In this document: piece by piece, positions 15,597 through 24,810 of the stretch
How the letters are laid out: each line of letters opens with the position of its first letter
How positions within the stretch are numbered: position 1 is the stretch's first letter
Source of the DNA: Sulfurimicrobium sp963741495
GTDB lineage: Bacteria; Pseudomonadota; Gammaproteobacteria; Burkholderiales; Sulfuricellaceae
Direction: 5' to 3'
Length of the DNA stretch: 64,000 bases
Assembly (NCBI GenBank): GCA_963741495.1
Contig: CAVUID010000012.1
Location: 289,345 to 353,344 of the forward strand
The notes under the pieces: generated by a model
Databases searched by the model: none
The model's input: the letters and a program-made list of their open reading frames with translations, nothing else
Told to the model about the DNA's origin: nothing
Translations under genes and position numbers: made by a program

Positions 15597-17540
15597 TTAT
15601 TTCTCAACCAGCATGCGGCTCCGCATTTCCAGGTGCAATGCATGACAGAAGTGCGTGCAATAACACCAGTAAACACCAGGCTTGTCCGCCTTGAAAGTAA
15701 CCGACTTGGTTTCCTGCGGGTTTACGATGAAATTGATGTTGTATTTCGGAATCGCAAAACCGTGGGTCAAATCTTCCACCTTATCAAGGTTGGTCAGGAT
15801 GATGGTGACCTCATCGCCACGCTTGACCGTGAACTCACGCAAGCCGATAACGGGTGCCTGTGAAGTAAGGAACACGGTTACCTTGTTGCCCTTGCGCTCA
15901 ACGCGGCAGTCTTTGGCATCCCTGACGGCAAGTGGGAACTCGTCCATATTGTAGACTTGCCGCGTTTTCACCAGATCGCGTCTGACGATAATCGCGTCAT
16001 GCGGTTCGGAATACGTCGTATGATCCGCCAGCAGCACCATTTTGTCGCCACTGATATCAATCAGCTGGGCGCTTTCCGGATGCAAGGGACCTACTGGAAG
16101 GAAGCGATCCTTGGAAAACTTGTTATCCGAAAGGAAGAATTTGCCGTCGGCTTCCTTGGTTTCGCCCATGGAGGTAAAGCCATGGCCAGGCTGATAAGTG
16201 ACGTCGATACGGTCCACCACCGGCTTGGCAGCCTTGTCGCCCTTGAATGACTTGATAGCGGCATCGAGATTCCACTTGACGATCTGGCTATCCAGGAACA
16301 GCGTCGTGTACGCATTGCCACGACCATCAAAGCCGGTATGGAGAGGGCCCAGACCGATTTCTGGCTCCGCCACCACTGCATCGCGCGGCTCTTTCAGTTC
16401 ACCATCGAACCACTTCAGTACCAGAGCATGCTCAATCAGGGTTGCGGTGGGCGACAGCTTGCCGGAACAGGCGTAATACTTGCCGTCCGGGCTGATGTTC
16501 ACGCCGTGGGGATTTTTAGGCACCGGCACATAGCAGGTCAATGCAGTCTTCGGATCCTTGTTGGAAGCAGACATGCCATCCACCACCGGCACCTTGGAAT
16601 CACCAATGGTGTAAGTCTTGCCCGCCTTGACCGCCTCTTCGATGCGCGCCACATTGAAAAACACGCAAGCGTCACGCTCGGCTGACATCATATCTTCGTA
16701 ATGCGCACCGTTTTCAGTATTGTACTGATTGGAGCAGGCCAGCTTTCCATCATAAGAGGTTGCCACCAGGTCCATGTTGCCATCGACCTTGCACTGCCAG
16801 CGCACTTCCATTGTTTCCGCATCGACACAGGAGAATAGACAGCCGTACTTCGACGGGTCGTTCAGGTCGCGCCCATCGTTCGGGTGCGGGATATGGAACT
16901 CACTGCCACAAAACACACGTGTCGTGTGGTTGATTGCGTCATCTACCGGATCACGCTTGTCGGCAAAAATACCGTGGAAGCCCTGGATATTGGGCAACTC
17001 GGTAATCTTGTCAGTTTCCATGGTGTCCATGCGAATCCGTGCAATTCTCCCGTGAATCTTGTCGTTCACCCAAAGGTACTTGCTGTTATAGGTGCCATCG
17101 GTATAGGAGCCGTGCACATGGTGGGTGTCGCCAGTGTTGTACTTTACGTTGCCGTCGGACTTGGTGCCGATGATTGCCTTGGATTCGTTGGTAACCCCCC
17201 AGCCTGCCATGCAGTCCATATTGAACACCGGGATCTGCTTCAGCGTGCGCCCGGAAGGCAAACCATAAATCCGGATGTCACCGGAATGCCCGCCGCTGGA
17301 AAACATGTAGTAATCGTCCAGCTTGCCCGGAGGCACTTCAGCCGAAATATGCGCACTCGCTGCAGGAGCTGCTTTTCCGGCCTCCCCTGCCACTTTGGCG
17401 GCATCGTCACCTTTCTTGCAGGAAGCCAGTCCAACTGACAAACCCGCGCCGGCCAATCCGACAAATGCAGCCTTATTCAGGAAGCTGCGACGATCCGAAT
17501 CAACAGGCGCGCCATTATCCAATTTTTTTTGATCTTTCAT
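15597..17540 (-). CDS. nosZ: Nitrous oxide reductase NosZ, clade I (Tat-exported)
   Basis: A 647-residue periplasmic multicopper enzyme reducing N2O to N2. It starts with a twin-arginine signal, SDRRSFLNK at 15-23, the mark of clade I. The beta-propeller bears the CuZ ligands, with DTHHVHG at 139-144 among them. The C-terminal cupredoxin has the CuA motif CTHFC at 628-632 with H636 and M639. GGAGGAG precedes the ATG. It is the first gene of the minus-strand nos cluster; two FNR-type palindromes lie about 190-230 bp upstream and a terminator directly follows. Its motif context (DTHHVHG) differs from the second NosZ in this window (DTHHPA). Confidence 0.97.
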   Translation of the reverse strand: MKDQKKLDNGAPVDSDRRSFLNKAAFVGLAGAGLSVGLASCKKGDDAAKVAGEAGKAAPAASAHISAEVPPGKLDDYYMFSSGGHSGDIRIYGLPSGRTLKQIPVFNMDCMAGWGVTNESKAIIGTKSDGNVKYNTGDTHHVHGSYTDGTYNSKYLWVNDKIHGRIARIRMDTMETDKITELPNIQGFHGIFADKRDPVDDAINHTTRVFCGSEFHIPHPNDGRDLNDPSKYGCLFSCVDAETMEVRWQCKVDGNMDLVATSYDGKLACSNQYNTENGAHYEDMMSAERDACVFFNVARIEEAVKAGKTYTIGDSKVPVVDGMSASNKDPKTALTCYVPVPKNPHGVNISPDGKYYACSGKLSPTATLIEHALVLKWFDGELKEPRDAVVAEPEIGLGPLHTGFDGRGNAYTTLFLDSQIVKWNLDAAIKSFKGDKAAKPVVDRIDVTYQPGHGFTSMGETKEADGKFFLSDNKFSKDRFLPVGPLHPESAQLIDISGDKMVLLADHTTYSEPHDAIIVRRDLVKTRQVYNMDEFPLAVRDAKDCRVERKGNKVTVFLTSQAPVIGLREFTVKRGDEVTIILTNLDKVEDLTHGFAIPKYNINFIVNPQETKSVTFKADKPGVYWCYCTHFCHALHLEMRSRMLVEK

Positions 17541-17838
17541 GATTCTCCTCCTTCACCCTATTAGCAATAACCGATTTCAAAAGCAGCCACCCCCGACCGC
17601 CAAATTAATTTCATGCAAAATCAGGCCAGAAAAACCAAATCCATCACCCCGTAATTTATCGGCCGATTTTTAATCACTTGCGACAATTTGCCGCGTTTTT
17701 TATGGGGGTGGATTAAAACGCCATCTTTGACCCAAGTCAAGAAAAAACTGGTCTTTTTGTTGACTTAGATCAGGTTTACTTTTGGCATGTTATTGATAAT
17801 AATGTTGATATGCTTATGGCGTTTCTGTAGAAATTAGC
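17541..17838 (-). promoter_or_regulatory. Upstream region of clade I nosZ with two FNR-type boxes
   Basis: This AT-rich 298-bp stretch has no convincing gene. It holds a perfectly symmetric TTGACCCAAGTCAA at 17727-17740 and a weaker TTGACTTAGATCAG at 17760-17773. Both fit the FNR/Dnr class. They lie about 190 and 220 bp before nosZ, and could also act on the rightward gene. Confidence 0.55.
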
Positions 17839-18075
17839 GTGAATGCAGCCATGAAACAGGGCGCATTCCAGAACTGCCCTGGACAAATTTGGAGGCAGCT
17901 CTCCGAATACTTAAAAAGGCTTGAGAACAAAACCAGTGGTACAAATAACAGGGCGAACAATCCGGCCTTTGGCGAGAAAAAAGCCTTCTTCCAGACAGAA
18001 ATAGAAAGTCTCTACCGCAAAAAATCGATGTCAGCGCCGCGAACGATTTCGATTAGAAACTCGCCACACATCTAA
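17839..18075 (+). CDS. Doubtful small ORF
   Basis: A 78-residue basic frame opening with GTG (an ATG follows at 17851). It has no recognised domain, no good ribosome site and a composition like the surrounding AT-rich DNA. If it is not real, 17541-18090 is a 550-bp stretch holding only the nosZ regulatory sites. Confidence 0.2.
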   Translation: MNAAMKQGAFQNCPGQIWRQLSEYLKRLENKTSGTNNRANNPAFGEKKAFFQTEIESLYRKKSMSAPRTISIRNSPHI

Positions 18076-18090
18076 GTACAATGAACGTCA

Positions 18091-19191
18091 ATGGATAAAA
18101 ACATCACACAACTCGTTGAGTTTCTGAATGATGACCAATGGTGGATCGCCCAGGTATTTCTGCTGGTGCTTGCCACGGTCAGCATCAACTTCATCGCCAA
18201 CTACCTGCTCAACAAGCTGCGCAACAAAGCCGGCAGAACCAGCACAGCATGGGATGACGCCCTTCTCGCCTCGGCCCATAAACCACTCAGCGCGCTGATC
18301 TGGCTGTTGGGCATCGCTTTTGCCGCCAGTATTGCAGGAGAGCAGAGCCAGGCGTCCATCTTTGATCTGGTCGACCCCACACGCAGGGTGGGTGTGGTGT
18401 TGATTGCCGTCTGGTTCCTGATGCGCAGCATCAAGGAAGCGGAAGTCAATTACCTCAAGAAGCACGCAGACCATGAAGGCGCACTGGACCGCACCACCCT
18501 GACCGCAATCAGCAACCTGGGTAAAATCTCGGTGTTCATCACCGGCGCGCTGGTCGGCATACAGTCCATGGGATACAGCATTTCCGGCGTGCTGGCCTTC
18601 GGCGGCATTGGCGGTATCGCTATCGGCTTTGCCGCCAAGGACATGCTGGCCAACCTGTTCGGCAGCCTGATCATCTTTCTCGACCGCCCCTTCAAGATCG
18701 GCGACTGGATACGCAGCCCCGACCGGCAAATCGAGGGCACCGTGGAGCAAATCGGCTGGCGCATGACCGTTATCCGCACCTTCTCCAAAAACCCGATTTA
18801 TGTGCCGAATTCGGTGTTTTCGACCATCGCCATCGAGAACCCCTCGCGCATGACCAACCGCCGCATTCACGAAACCATCGGCATCCGCTATGCCGATTTC
18901 AACGCCATGGAACGCATCACGCAGGAGGTCAAAGCCATGTTGGTAGCGCATCCAGAAATCGACAGCACCCTCACGCTGATGGTCAACTTCAACCGCTTCG
19001 GGGCAAGCTCCCTGGATTTTTTCATTTACACCTTCACCAAAACGACCGTCTGGGTGGATTTTCATGAAATCAAGCAGGACGTGCTGCTGAAAATCGGCCA
19101 GATCATCGAAAAGAATGGCGCCGAGATTGCCTTCCCGACCTCTACTGTGCACTTGCAGGTGGAACCGGGGCAGACCCGGGCAGAACTGTAA
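18091..19191 (+). CDS. MscS-family mechanosensitive channel
   Basis: A 366-residue inner-membrane protein: four N-terminal helices (about 20-40, 65-82, 98-112, 143-162), then the glycine/alanine-rich pore helix GGIGGIAIGFAAKD at 171-184 and the beta domain with FKIGDWI at 201-207, closing with an alpha-beta cytoplasmic part. This is the usual MscS plan with an added helix or two, like small YnaI-type members. It releases solutes under hypo-osmotic stress. It is convergent with a second MscS-type gene, an unrelated insertion into the denitrification block. Confidence 0.88.
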   Translation: MDKNITQLVEFLNDDQWWIAQVFLLVLATVSINFIANYLLNKLRNKAGRTSTAWDDALLASAHKPLSALIWLLGIAFAASIAGEQSQASIFDLVDPTRRVGVVLIAVWFLMRSIKEAEVNYLKKHADHEGALDRTTLTAISNLGKISVFITGALVGIQSMGYSISGVLAFGGIGGIAIGFAAKDMLANLFGSLIIFLDRPFKIGDWIRSPDRQIEGTVEQIGWRMTVIRTFSKNPIYVPNSVFSTIAIENPSRMTNRRIHETIGIRYADFNAMERITQEVKAMLVAHPEIDSTLTLMVNFNRFGASSLDFFIYTFTKTTVWVDFHEIKQDVLLKIGQIIEKNGAEIAFPTSTVHLQVEPGQTRAEL

Positions 19192-19230
19192 CGGCTTTCT
19201 TGGGACGGCGATTAGCCACCCCAATCAACT

Positions 19231-20310
19231 CTATTTTTGCTCACTGTTGGCCTGCTGCTGCGAAAGCGTTTCCAGCCGCCGCCGGGCCGCCTCGATATCC
19301 GCTTCGATCCTGGCCCGCCCGGCTTCATCCGCCTCATTCCTGAGTGTTTCGAGTTCCTCAAGATGCTGCTTGATATCCGTCAATTCCTTGCGATCCCATT
19401 CCAGCTTTTCCGCTTCTTCAGCCTTGTCGAAAATCAGCGCTTCCAGTTCTTCCTCCACAACGGCTGCACTGGAGCCGCCCTCGGCAACGTCCGCTTCCGG
19501 AATCACTTTGCGGACCTCCGGCAGTTGCCGCTGGTTCATGAACGCAGGAGAAACGATTTCGACGCCATCATCGTGCAACACATCCAGTATGCATTTTTGC
19601 AGGTTTGATCTTGCAGTCAGGAGCTGTTTGACCTCTGCGAGGAAGCCCGCAACCCGGTATGAAACCGAAAAATCTCCAAGGCTTCTGACCTGAACAAAGG
19701 GCTCTTCCAGGCCAGCCTCCGCCGCCGCTTTTTTCAGCAATTCTTCGATGCGCTTGCGTGAAATGTCGTAGCCCAGCGACAGCGTGGCGGAAACGATGGT
19801 GCCCGAGGTGCGAACAACCGTCACCGGATTATTGACCAGGTAAAGGTTCGGCAGGGTCGTCAACTCCCGCTCCTCGGTCTGGATTTCGGTATGGAACAGT
19901 CCTCTTTCCGTCACCCGGCCAAACTGTTCCCCGATGCGAACAAAATCGCCCGAACGAAAACTGCTCACTGCGCGCAGCATCAGCCCGGCCATGGCGTTTG
20001 CGACAAAGGTGGTTGAAGAAAGCGCGATCACGCCGGTGATCACCAGGCCGAGCAAACTCAGGATTTGACCGCGCGCCATATCCGACATCGGGATAAGCAG
20101 CAGCACGATCAGCATGCCTGCCAGGGTAAGCAGCAGCATGATGAGCTGGCGCGGCAGACGCAGCTCCGCCCCCAGATCGGGGCTACGGCGAAGCAGCAAC
20201 CAGTCCATGCCCCACAGCAGCAGGGCAACCATCACTGCGGCCGCCAGGGCGGGAAGATATACCTGCAATACAGAGAAAAATTCTGGCAAGGCGTCCATAT
20301 ACTGCTCCAT
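19231..20310 (-). CDS. MscS-like channel with C-terminal coiled coil
   Basis: A 359-residue protein with helices at about 12-38, 55-75 and 82-110. The pore segment GVIALSSTTFVANAMAGLML (about 93-112) and GDFVRIGEQFGRV fit the MscS core, though the pore helix is less glycine-rich than in classical MscS. After the beta and alpha-beta domains an acidic, glutamate-rich coiled coil fills about residues 285-355. Start is ATG at 20310, with ATG at 20298 as an alternative. It may be a regulated small-conductance channel; the coiled coil suggests a partner protein or oligomer contact. Confidence 0.8.
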   Translation of the reverse strand: MEQYMDALPEFFSVLQVYLPALAAAVMVALLLWGMDWLLLRRSPDLGAELRLPRQLIMLLLTLAGMLIVLLLIPMSDMARGQILSLLGLVITGVIALSSTTFVANAMAGLMLRAVSSFRSGDFVRIGEQFGRVTERGLFHTEIQTEERELTTLPNLYLVNNPVTVVRTSGTIVSATLSLGYDISRKRIEELLKKAAAEAGLEEPFVQVRSLGDFSVSYRVAGFLAEVKQLLTARSNLQKCILDVLHDDGVEIVSPAFMNQRQLPEVRKVIPEADVAEGGSSAAVVEEELEALIFDKAEEAEKLEWDRKELTDIKQHLEELETLRNEADEAGRARIEADIEAARRRLETLSQQQANSEQK

Positions 20311-20489
20311 CAGTAGAAATCATTGCCCCTCGCTGGCACACCACGCCACCCCAAGGGCATGGCATATTGTTGCATACAGAATGTCTCTGGCGCGCTTTCC
20401 TCACCATGCCATGCGGCAGCAAAATGGGCGCGTTGCTTCCTGCCCGAATATTCGGCATGATTCAGTGATCATCACCAGAGGGTCAAACT

Positions 20490-20942
20490 ATGAGTATTCG
20501 CGAAATTCTGGCTGCAAAGAAAAGCGTTGAGGTCCACAGCATCGCTCCCGACCAGTTCGTCCATGAGGCCGTTGCGCTCATGACCCGGCACGACATCGGC
20601 TCCCTGGTGGTCAAAGAAAACGACCAAATGATCGGCCTGCTGACCGACCGCCATCTGGTACGCGGGCTGAGCAAGGCCAAGTGCAACCTGTGCAACACCC
20701 GGGTGCGTGATGTGATGGTCGTCTCCCCCATCGTCGGCCACCCGGAGGATTCCGTCGACCAGCTGCGTCAAGTCATGACCGAGAATCACATCAGCCACTT
20801 GCCGGTGGTGGATGAAAAGGGACTGATGGGGATTATTTCCTTCTACGATGTCGCCCGCTCCGCCCTGAGCAATGTGGAATTCGAAAACAAGCTGCTCAAG
20901 CGCTACATCAAGGACTGGCCGGAGGATGAGGCGGAAAAGTGA
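20490..20942 (+). CDS. CBS-domain protein
   Basis: A 150-residue cytoplasmic protein made of two CBS domains (about 8-62 and 72-130), with the typical DIGSLVVKENDQMIGLLTDRHLVRG and HLPVVDEKGLMGIISFYDVA repeats. Such stand-alone pairs sense adenosine nucleotides and regulate partner proteins. It lies divergent from the MscS-like gene and 150 bp upstream of norD; its partner is unknown. Two cysteines in CNLCNTRV lie in the linker and could be redox-sensitive, which is speculation. Confidence 0.85.
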   Translation: MSIREILAAKKSVEVHSIAPDQFVHEAVALMTRHDIGSLVVKENDQMIGLLTDRHLVRGLSKAKCNLCNTRVRDVMVVSPIVGHPEDSVDQLRQVMTENHISHLPVVDEKGLMGIISFYDVARSALSNVEFENKLLKRYIKDWPEDEAEK

Positions 20943-21092
20943 TTGATTTTGCCACTACCGGCAGGCTTGGGTTTCGCCACAACGATGTGGGGAAGCGCTC
21001 ACAACAGACTGCCTGCGCCTTGCTTTGCATCAAGGCGCCACACGCCGAATTCTTTAAACTGCCTGCTTCCCCACACCTGACGGCTTGAACAA

Positions 21093-22922
21093 ATGGAAGA
21101 ACAGGTTGGCGCCCTCTGGCACAAACTCATTACCGGCGCGGCAGACAAGCGTTACCCCCAGGAAGCAGTCACGCTGGAGCAAATCAGCAAAACCGCCGGC
21201 ATCGTGTTCCGCGCCTGGGGCGGCGACAGCGGACTTGCCGTCAAATCCGCGACCGCAACCGAACACGGCGCGAAGCGCAGCCTGCTGCAGCGCATCGCCG
21301 GCAGCAATACCAAAGCCGAGCTGACCTGGCTGGATGGGGAAACCCTGAACCTGCCCACGGCAATCGACCTTTTCCCCCAGCGCGGGCTGAACCGCGATTT
21401 ATATCTCTGGCTGATTGCCCTGGCCGCCACCGAATCCGACCCCGCCCAGCCCTGGCTGCGGCGTAACCAGCAAGCCACGCTGGATGTGCTGGCGCGCTTT
21501 CCCGGCCTGGCACCCCGCTACCGTCGCCTGGTCGCTGCCGTGCTGGCCCAGCGCCCGCGGCCTGAACGCCTGCCGCAAGGCGAACGCGAACAGGAGACAG
21601 CCATCCGCGCGGCGCTTGAGCACCCCGGCAGCGTGGAAGGCATGCCGCGCGCCAGGCGCCCGCCGCAACCTGTTTACCTGTGGCTGCACCCCACCCCGCC
21701 GCCCACCCCGCCCGCCAGCAGCGGCAACGATAAAGAACCCGAAAATCATGAAGGCGGCGAGAGCAAGAAAAGCGAAAAAGACCGCCGTTACAAGGCGGAG
21801 CGGGTCGACATGCCGGACGGAAAAGATGGCTTCATGATGTTTTTCCGCGCCGAGAGCATTTTCAGCTGGGCCGAATACATCAAGGTCAATCGCCCCACCG
21901 AGGAAGATGAAGCACCCGACGAACGCCCGGCCGAGGATCTGGATAACCTGAGTGTGGCCCAGGATGGCAAGACCACCGCCTCGCGCCTGCGCTTCGATCT
22001 GGACCTGCCTTCCGAGCAAGCCGATGACCTGCCGCTCGGCGGCGGCATCCTGTTGCCGGAATGGCATTACAAAAAGCGCCTCATGCAGCCCGGGCACTGC
22101 CGCTTGCAGCCCATGGTGGCACGCAATGCCGAGCCGCTTCCGCTTCCGGCGCATCTCGGCGCCACCGCCCGCCGCCTGCGCAGCCAGTTCGAGGCGCTGG
22201 CCCCGGCCAAGGTATGGCTCAAGGGGCAATTCGACGGCACCGAGCTCGACCTTGACGCCTGCATACAATTCAGCGCCGACCGCATCGGCGGCTTGCAGGC
22301 CCGTGAGCAGGGGCTGTACAAGGCGCACCAGTACCGCGACCGCGATCTTGCCTGTCTGCTGCTGGCAGATCTGTCGCTCTCCACCGACGCCTACGCCAGC
22401 GATCACGCCCGTGTCATCGATGTCATCCGCGACACCCTGTTCCTGTTTTCCGAGGCGCTTTCCGCCACTGGCGACCGTTTCGCGCTTTATGGCTTTTCCT
22501 CACTCAAACGCGAAAACATCCGCTTCCATGTACTCAAGGAATTCGAGCACAAATACAACGCCGAAGTGCGCGGCCGCATCCAGGCCATCAAACCCGGCTT
22601 TTACACCCGCATGGGCGCGGCCATCCGCCATTCCAGCCAACTGCTCGTCAAGCAGGCGGCAACGCAGCGGCTGTTGCTGATCCTCACCGACGGCAAACCC
22701 AACGACCTCGACCAGTACGAAGGCCGCTACGGCGTGGAAGACACCCGCGTCGCCATCCACGAGGCGCGCCAGATGGGCCTGCGTCCCTTCTGCGTCACCA
22801 TCGACGAAAAAGGCAGCAGCTACCTGCCGCACCTGTTCGGCGTCAACGGCTACGTGGTGATCCGCAAACCGGAAGAACTGCCGCGCGAGCTGCCGATGCT
22901 GTATGCGCAACTGACGAGCTAG
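21093..22922 (+). CDS. norD: NorD, VWA-domain partner of NorQ
   Basis: A 609-residue cytoplasmic protein. The N-terminal half is helical with a proline- and lysine-rich linker (about 200-235). The C-terminal von Willebrand A domain has a MIDAS-type DLSLST near 426 and ILTDGKPND near 529, the NorD/CbbO layout. With the AAA+ protein NorQ it is thought to remodel NorB for FeB insertion. norQ is 15 kb upstream with the whole clade I nos cluster between, so the pair has been split or assembled separately. No clear ribosome site precedes the ATG. A dispersed hairpin repeat follows. Confidence 0.92.
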   Translation: MEEQVGALWHKLITGAADKRYPQEAVTLEQISKTAGIVFRAWGGDSGLAVKSATATEHGAKRSLLQRIAGSNTKAELTWLDGETLNLPTAIDLFPQRGLNRDLYLWLIALAATESDPAQPWLRRNQQATLDVLARFPGLAPRYRRLVAAVLAQRPRPERLPQGEREQETAIRAALEHPGSVEGMPRARRPPQPVYLWLHPTPPPTPPASSGNDKEPENHEGGESKKSEKDRRYKAERVDMPDGKDGFMMFFRAESIFSWAEYIKVNRPTEEDEAPDERPAEDLDNLSVAQDGKTTASRLRFDLDLPSEQADDLPLGGGILLPEWHYKKRLMQPGHCRLQPMVARNAEPLPLPAHLGATARRLRSQFEALAPAKVWLKGQFDGTELDLDACIQFSADRIGGLQAREQGLYKAHQYRDRDLACLLLADLSLSTDAYASDHARVIDVIRDTLFLFSEALSATGDRFALYGFSSLKRENIRFHVLKEFEHKYNAEVRGRIQAIKPGFYTRMGAAIRHSSQLLVKQAATQRLLLILTDGKPNDLDQYEGRYGVEDTRVAIHEARQMGLRPFCVTIDEKGSSYLPHLFGVNGYVVIRKPEELPRELPMLYAQLTS

Positions 22923-22939
22923 GGAAGTGCTGATTTATT

Positions 22940-23026
22940 CGTCATTGCGAGGAGCGAAGCGACGAAGCAATCTGTAACTTATTGATTACCCAGAATCGAG
23001 ATTGCTTCGCTGCGCTCGCAATGACG
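22940..23026. repeat. CGTCATTGCGAG dispersed inverted repeat
   Basis: CGTCATTGCGAGGAGCGAAG at the left is mirrored by GATTGCTTCGC...CTCGCAATGACG at the right around a 30-base centre. This is the widespread bacterial intergenic palindrome (MITE/REP-like). It sits between norD and menB. Confidence 0.7.
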
Positions 23027-23088
23027 GAGCAGCAGGTAATTTTCGCTTTGTGACATAATTTCCGCTTCGATAGCATTTGGGCATAAAC

Positions 23089-23905
23089 ATGGATTGGCAA
23101 ACGGCAGGCAGCTTTCAGGACATTCTCTACCACAAGGCGGAAGGGATCGCGCGCATCACCATCAACCGCCCCGAGGTGCGCAACGCCTTCCGCCCCCAGA
23201 CCGTGCAGGAACTGATGCAGGCTTTCCAGCAGGCGCATCTGGATGCTGGAAATTGGCGCCATCATTCTCACCGGCGCGGGCGACCTGGCCTTCTGCTCCG
23301 GCGGCGACCAGAAGGTGCGCGGCGACGACGGCGGCTACCACGATGACGGGGGCACGCCGCATCTCAACGTGCTGGATTTGCAGATGCAGATCCGCCGCCT
23401 GCCCAAGCCCGTGGTGGCGATGGTGGCGGGCTACGCCATCGGCGGCGGCCACGTGCTGCACCTGGTGTGCGATCTGACCATCGCCGCCGACAACGCCCGC
23501 TTCGGCCAGACCGGGCCGCGCGTGGGCAGCTTCGACGCGGGCCTCGGCGCCGGCCTGCTGGCGCGCGCGGTGGGTCTGAAAAAAGCCAAGGAAATCTGGT
23601 TCCTGTGCCGCCAGTACGATGCCCATCAGGCGCTGGAAATGGGGCTGGTGAATACAGTGGTGCCGCTGGCCGAACTGGAGGCCGAAACCGTCCAGTGGTG
23701 CAAGGAGATGCTGCAACTCTCGCCCACCGCCCTGCGCATGCTCAAAGCCGCCTTCAACGCCGATACCGACGGCCTGGCCGGCATCCAGGAACTGGCAGGC
23801 AACGCCACCGCGCTCTACTACATGACTCCCGAAGGACAGGAAGGCCGCAATGCCTGGCTGGAAAAGCGCGCACCGGATTTCGGCAAGTTTCCGCGCCGGC
23901 CATGA
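23089..23905 (+). pseudogene. menB: menB, 1,4-dihydroxy-2-naphthoyl-CoA synthase, frameshifted
   Basis: The crotonase-family enzyme that closes the naphthoate ring in menaquinone synthesis (OSB-CoA to DHNA-CoA). Residues 1-53 (MDWQ..., with INRPEVRNAFRP) are in one frame; from about 23248 the homologous sequence continues in the next frame (IGAIILTGAGDLAFCSGGDQKVRG, then GQTGPRVGSFD and WFLCRQYDA) to the stop at 23905. Removing one G of the GG at 23248-23249 restores a full 271-residue MenB. All catalytic parts are present, so this is a very recent lesion or a sequence error. menA overlaps its stop (ATGA). The start is ATG 23089. Confidence 0.85.
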
Positions 23906-24810
23906 ACCGCCCCGCCCTCACGGCTCGCCCCTCGGTCCTCCACGCCTGGCTGCTGGCCGCGCGGCCCAAGACGCTTTCGGTTTCTTTTGCGCCGGTGCTG
24001 GTGGGCACCACGCTGGCCTGGCTGGAAACCGCCACGGTGTTGTGGCTGCCCGCTTCCGTGGCGCTGGTCGCGGCGCTGCTGATCCAGATCGGCACCAATC
24101 TGCACAATGATGCGGCAGATTTCGTGCGCGGCGCGGATACGCCGGAGCGCCTGGGCCCGGCGCGGGCAGTGGCTTCCGGCTGGCTCTCCGCACGCCAGGC
24201 CGAAACAGCGGCGATCGGCTGCTTTGCCCTGGCTTTTATCTGCGGCATTTATCTGGTCTGGCATGGCGGCTGGCCGATCGTGTGGCTCGGGCTGGCGGCC
24301 CTGGCTTCCGGCTGGGCCTATACCGGCGGCCCTCGCCCGCTGGCCTATACCGGGCTGGGCGAGGTGTTCGTATATCTCTTTTTCGGGCTCGGGGCGGTGA
24401 TGGGAAGCTTCTACCTGCAAACCTTCCGGCTCGACTGGGCTGCCTTCATCGCGGCCTCCATGCTCGGCACGCTGGCGGCAGCGGTGATCGTGGTCAACAA
24501 TTATCGCGATCTGGACAAGGATCGGGACGTCGGCAAAAACACCCTGGCGGTGCGCCTGGGACGCGGGCGCAGCCAGATCGAATATGGCCTGCTGCTGTTT
24601 CTGCCCTATCTTCTGCTGCCGGTGCTATCCAACATGACGGGGATGCAGTGGGGCGCTGCCCTGCCCTTCCTGTCCCTGCCATGGGCCATGCGCCTGTTGC
24701 AGCGTTTCGCCACCGAGCCGGTGGGCCCGGCATTCAACCAGATTCTGGCCCAGACTGCACAATTGCAGCTGCTGTTTGGCGTTCTGTTAAGCATGGGGAT
24801 GATGTTATGA
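23902..24810 (+). CDS. menA: MenA, 1,4-dihydroxy-2-naphthoate polyprenyltransferase
   Basis: A 302-residue UbiA-superfamily membrane enzyme that prenylates DHNA to demethylmenaquinone. The first aspartate motif NLHNDAADFVRG is near 66-77 and the second, NNYRDLDKDRDVGKNTLAVRLG, near 195-216; nine helices are visible. The frame runs upstream through menB, but the ATG at 23902 overlaps the menB stop as ATGA and the protein then has the normal length. The TGA stop overlaps the ATG of the thioredoxin gene. Confidence 0.95.
   Translation: MNRPALTARPSVLHAWLLAARPKTLSVSFAPVLVGTTLAWLETATVLWLPASVALVAALLIQIGTNLHNDAADFVRGADTPERLGPARAVASGWLSARQAETAAIGCFALAFICGIYLVWHGGWPIVWLGLAALASGWAYTGGPRPLAYTGLGEVFVYLFFGLGAVMGSFYLQTFRLDWAAFIAASMLGTLAAAVIVVNNYRDLDKDRDVGKNTLAVRLGRGRSQIEYGLLLFLPYLLLPVLSNMTGMQWGAALPFLSLPWAMRLLQRFATEPVGPAFNQILAQTAQLQLLFGVLLSMGMML

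Noticed and set aside
18088..19224. Minus-strand ORF opposite the first MscS gene
   Set aside because: Antisense shadow of a clear MscS channel; no ribosome site and no domain.
22940..23026. Insertion sequence remnant
   Set aside because: It is a short palindrome of the common CGTCATTGCGAG type, with no transposase and no target duplication seen.
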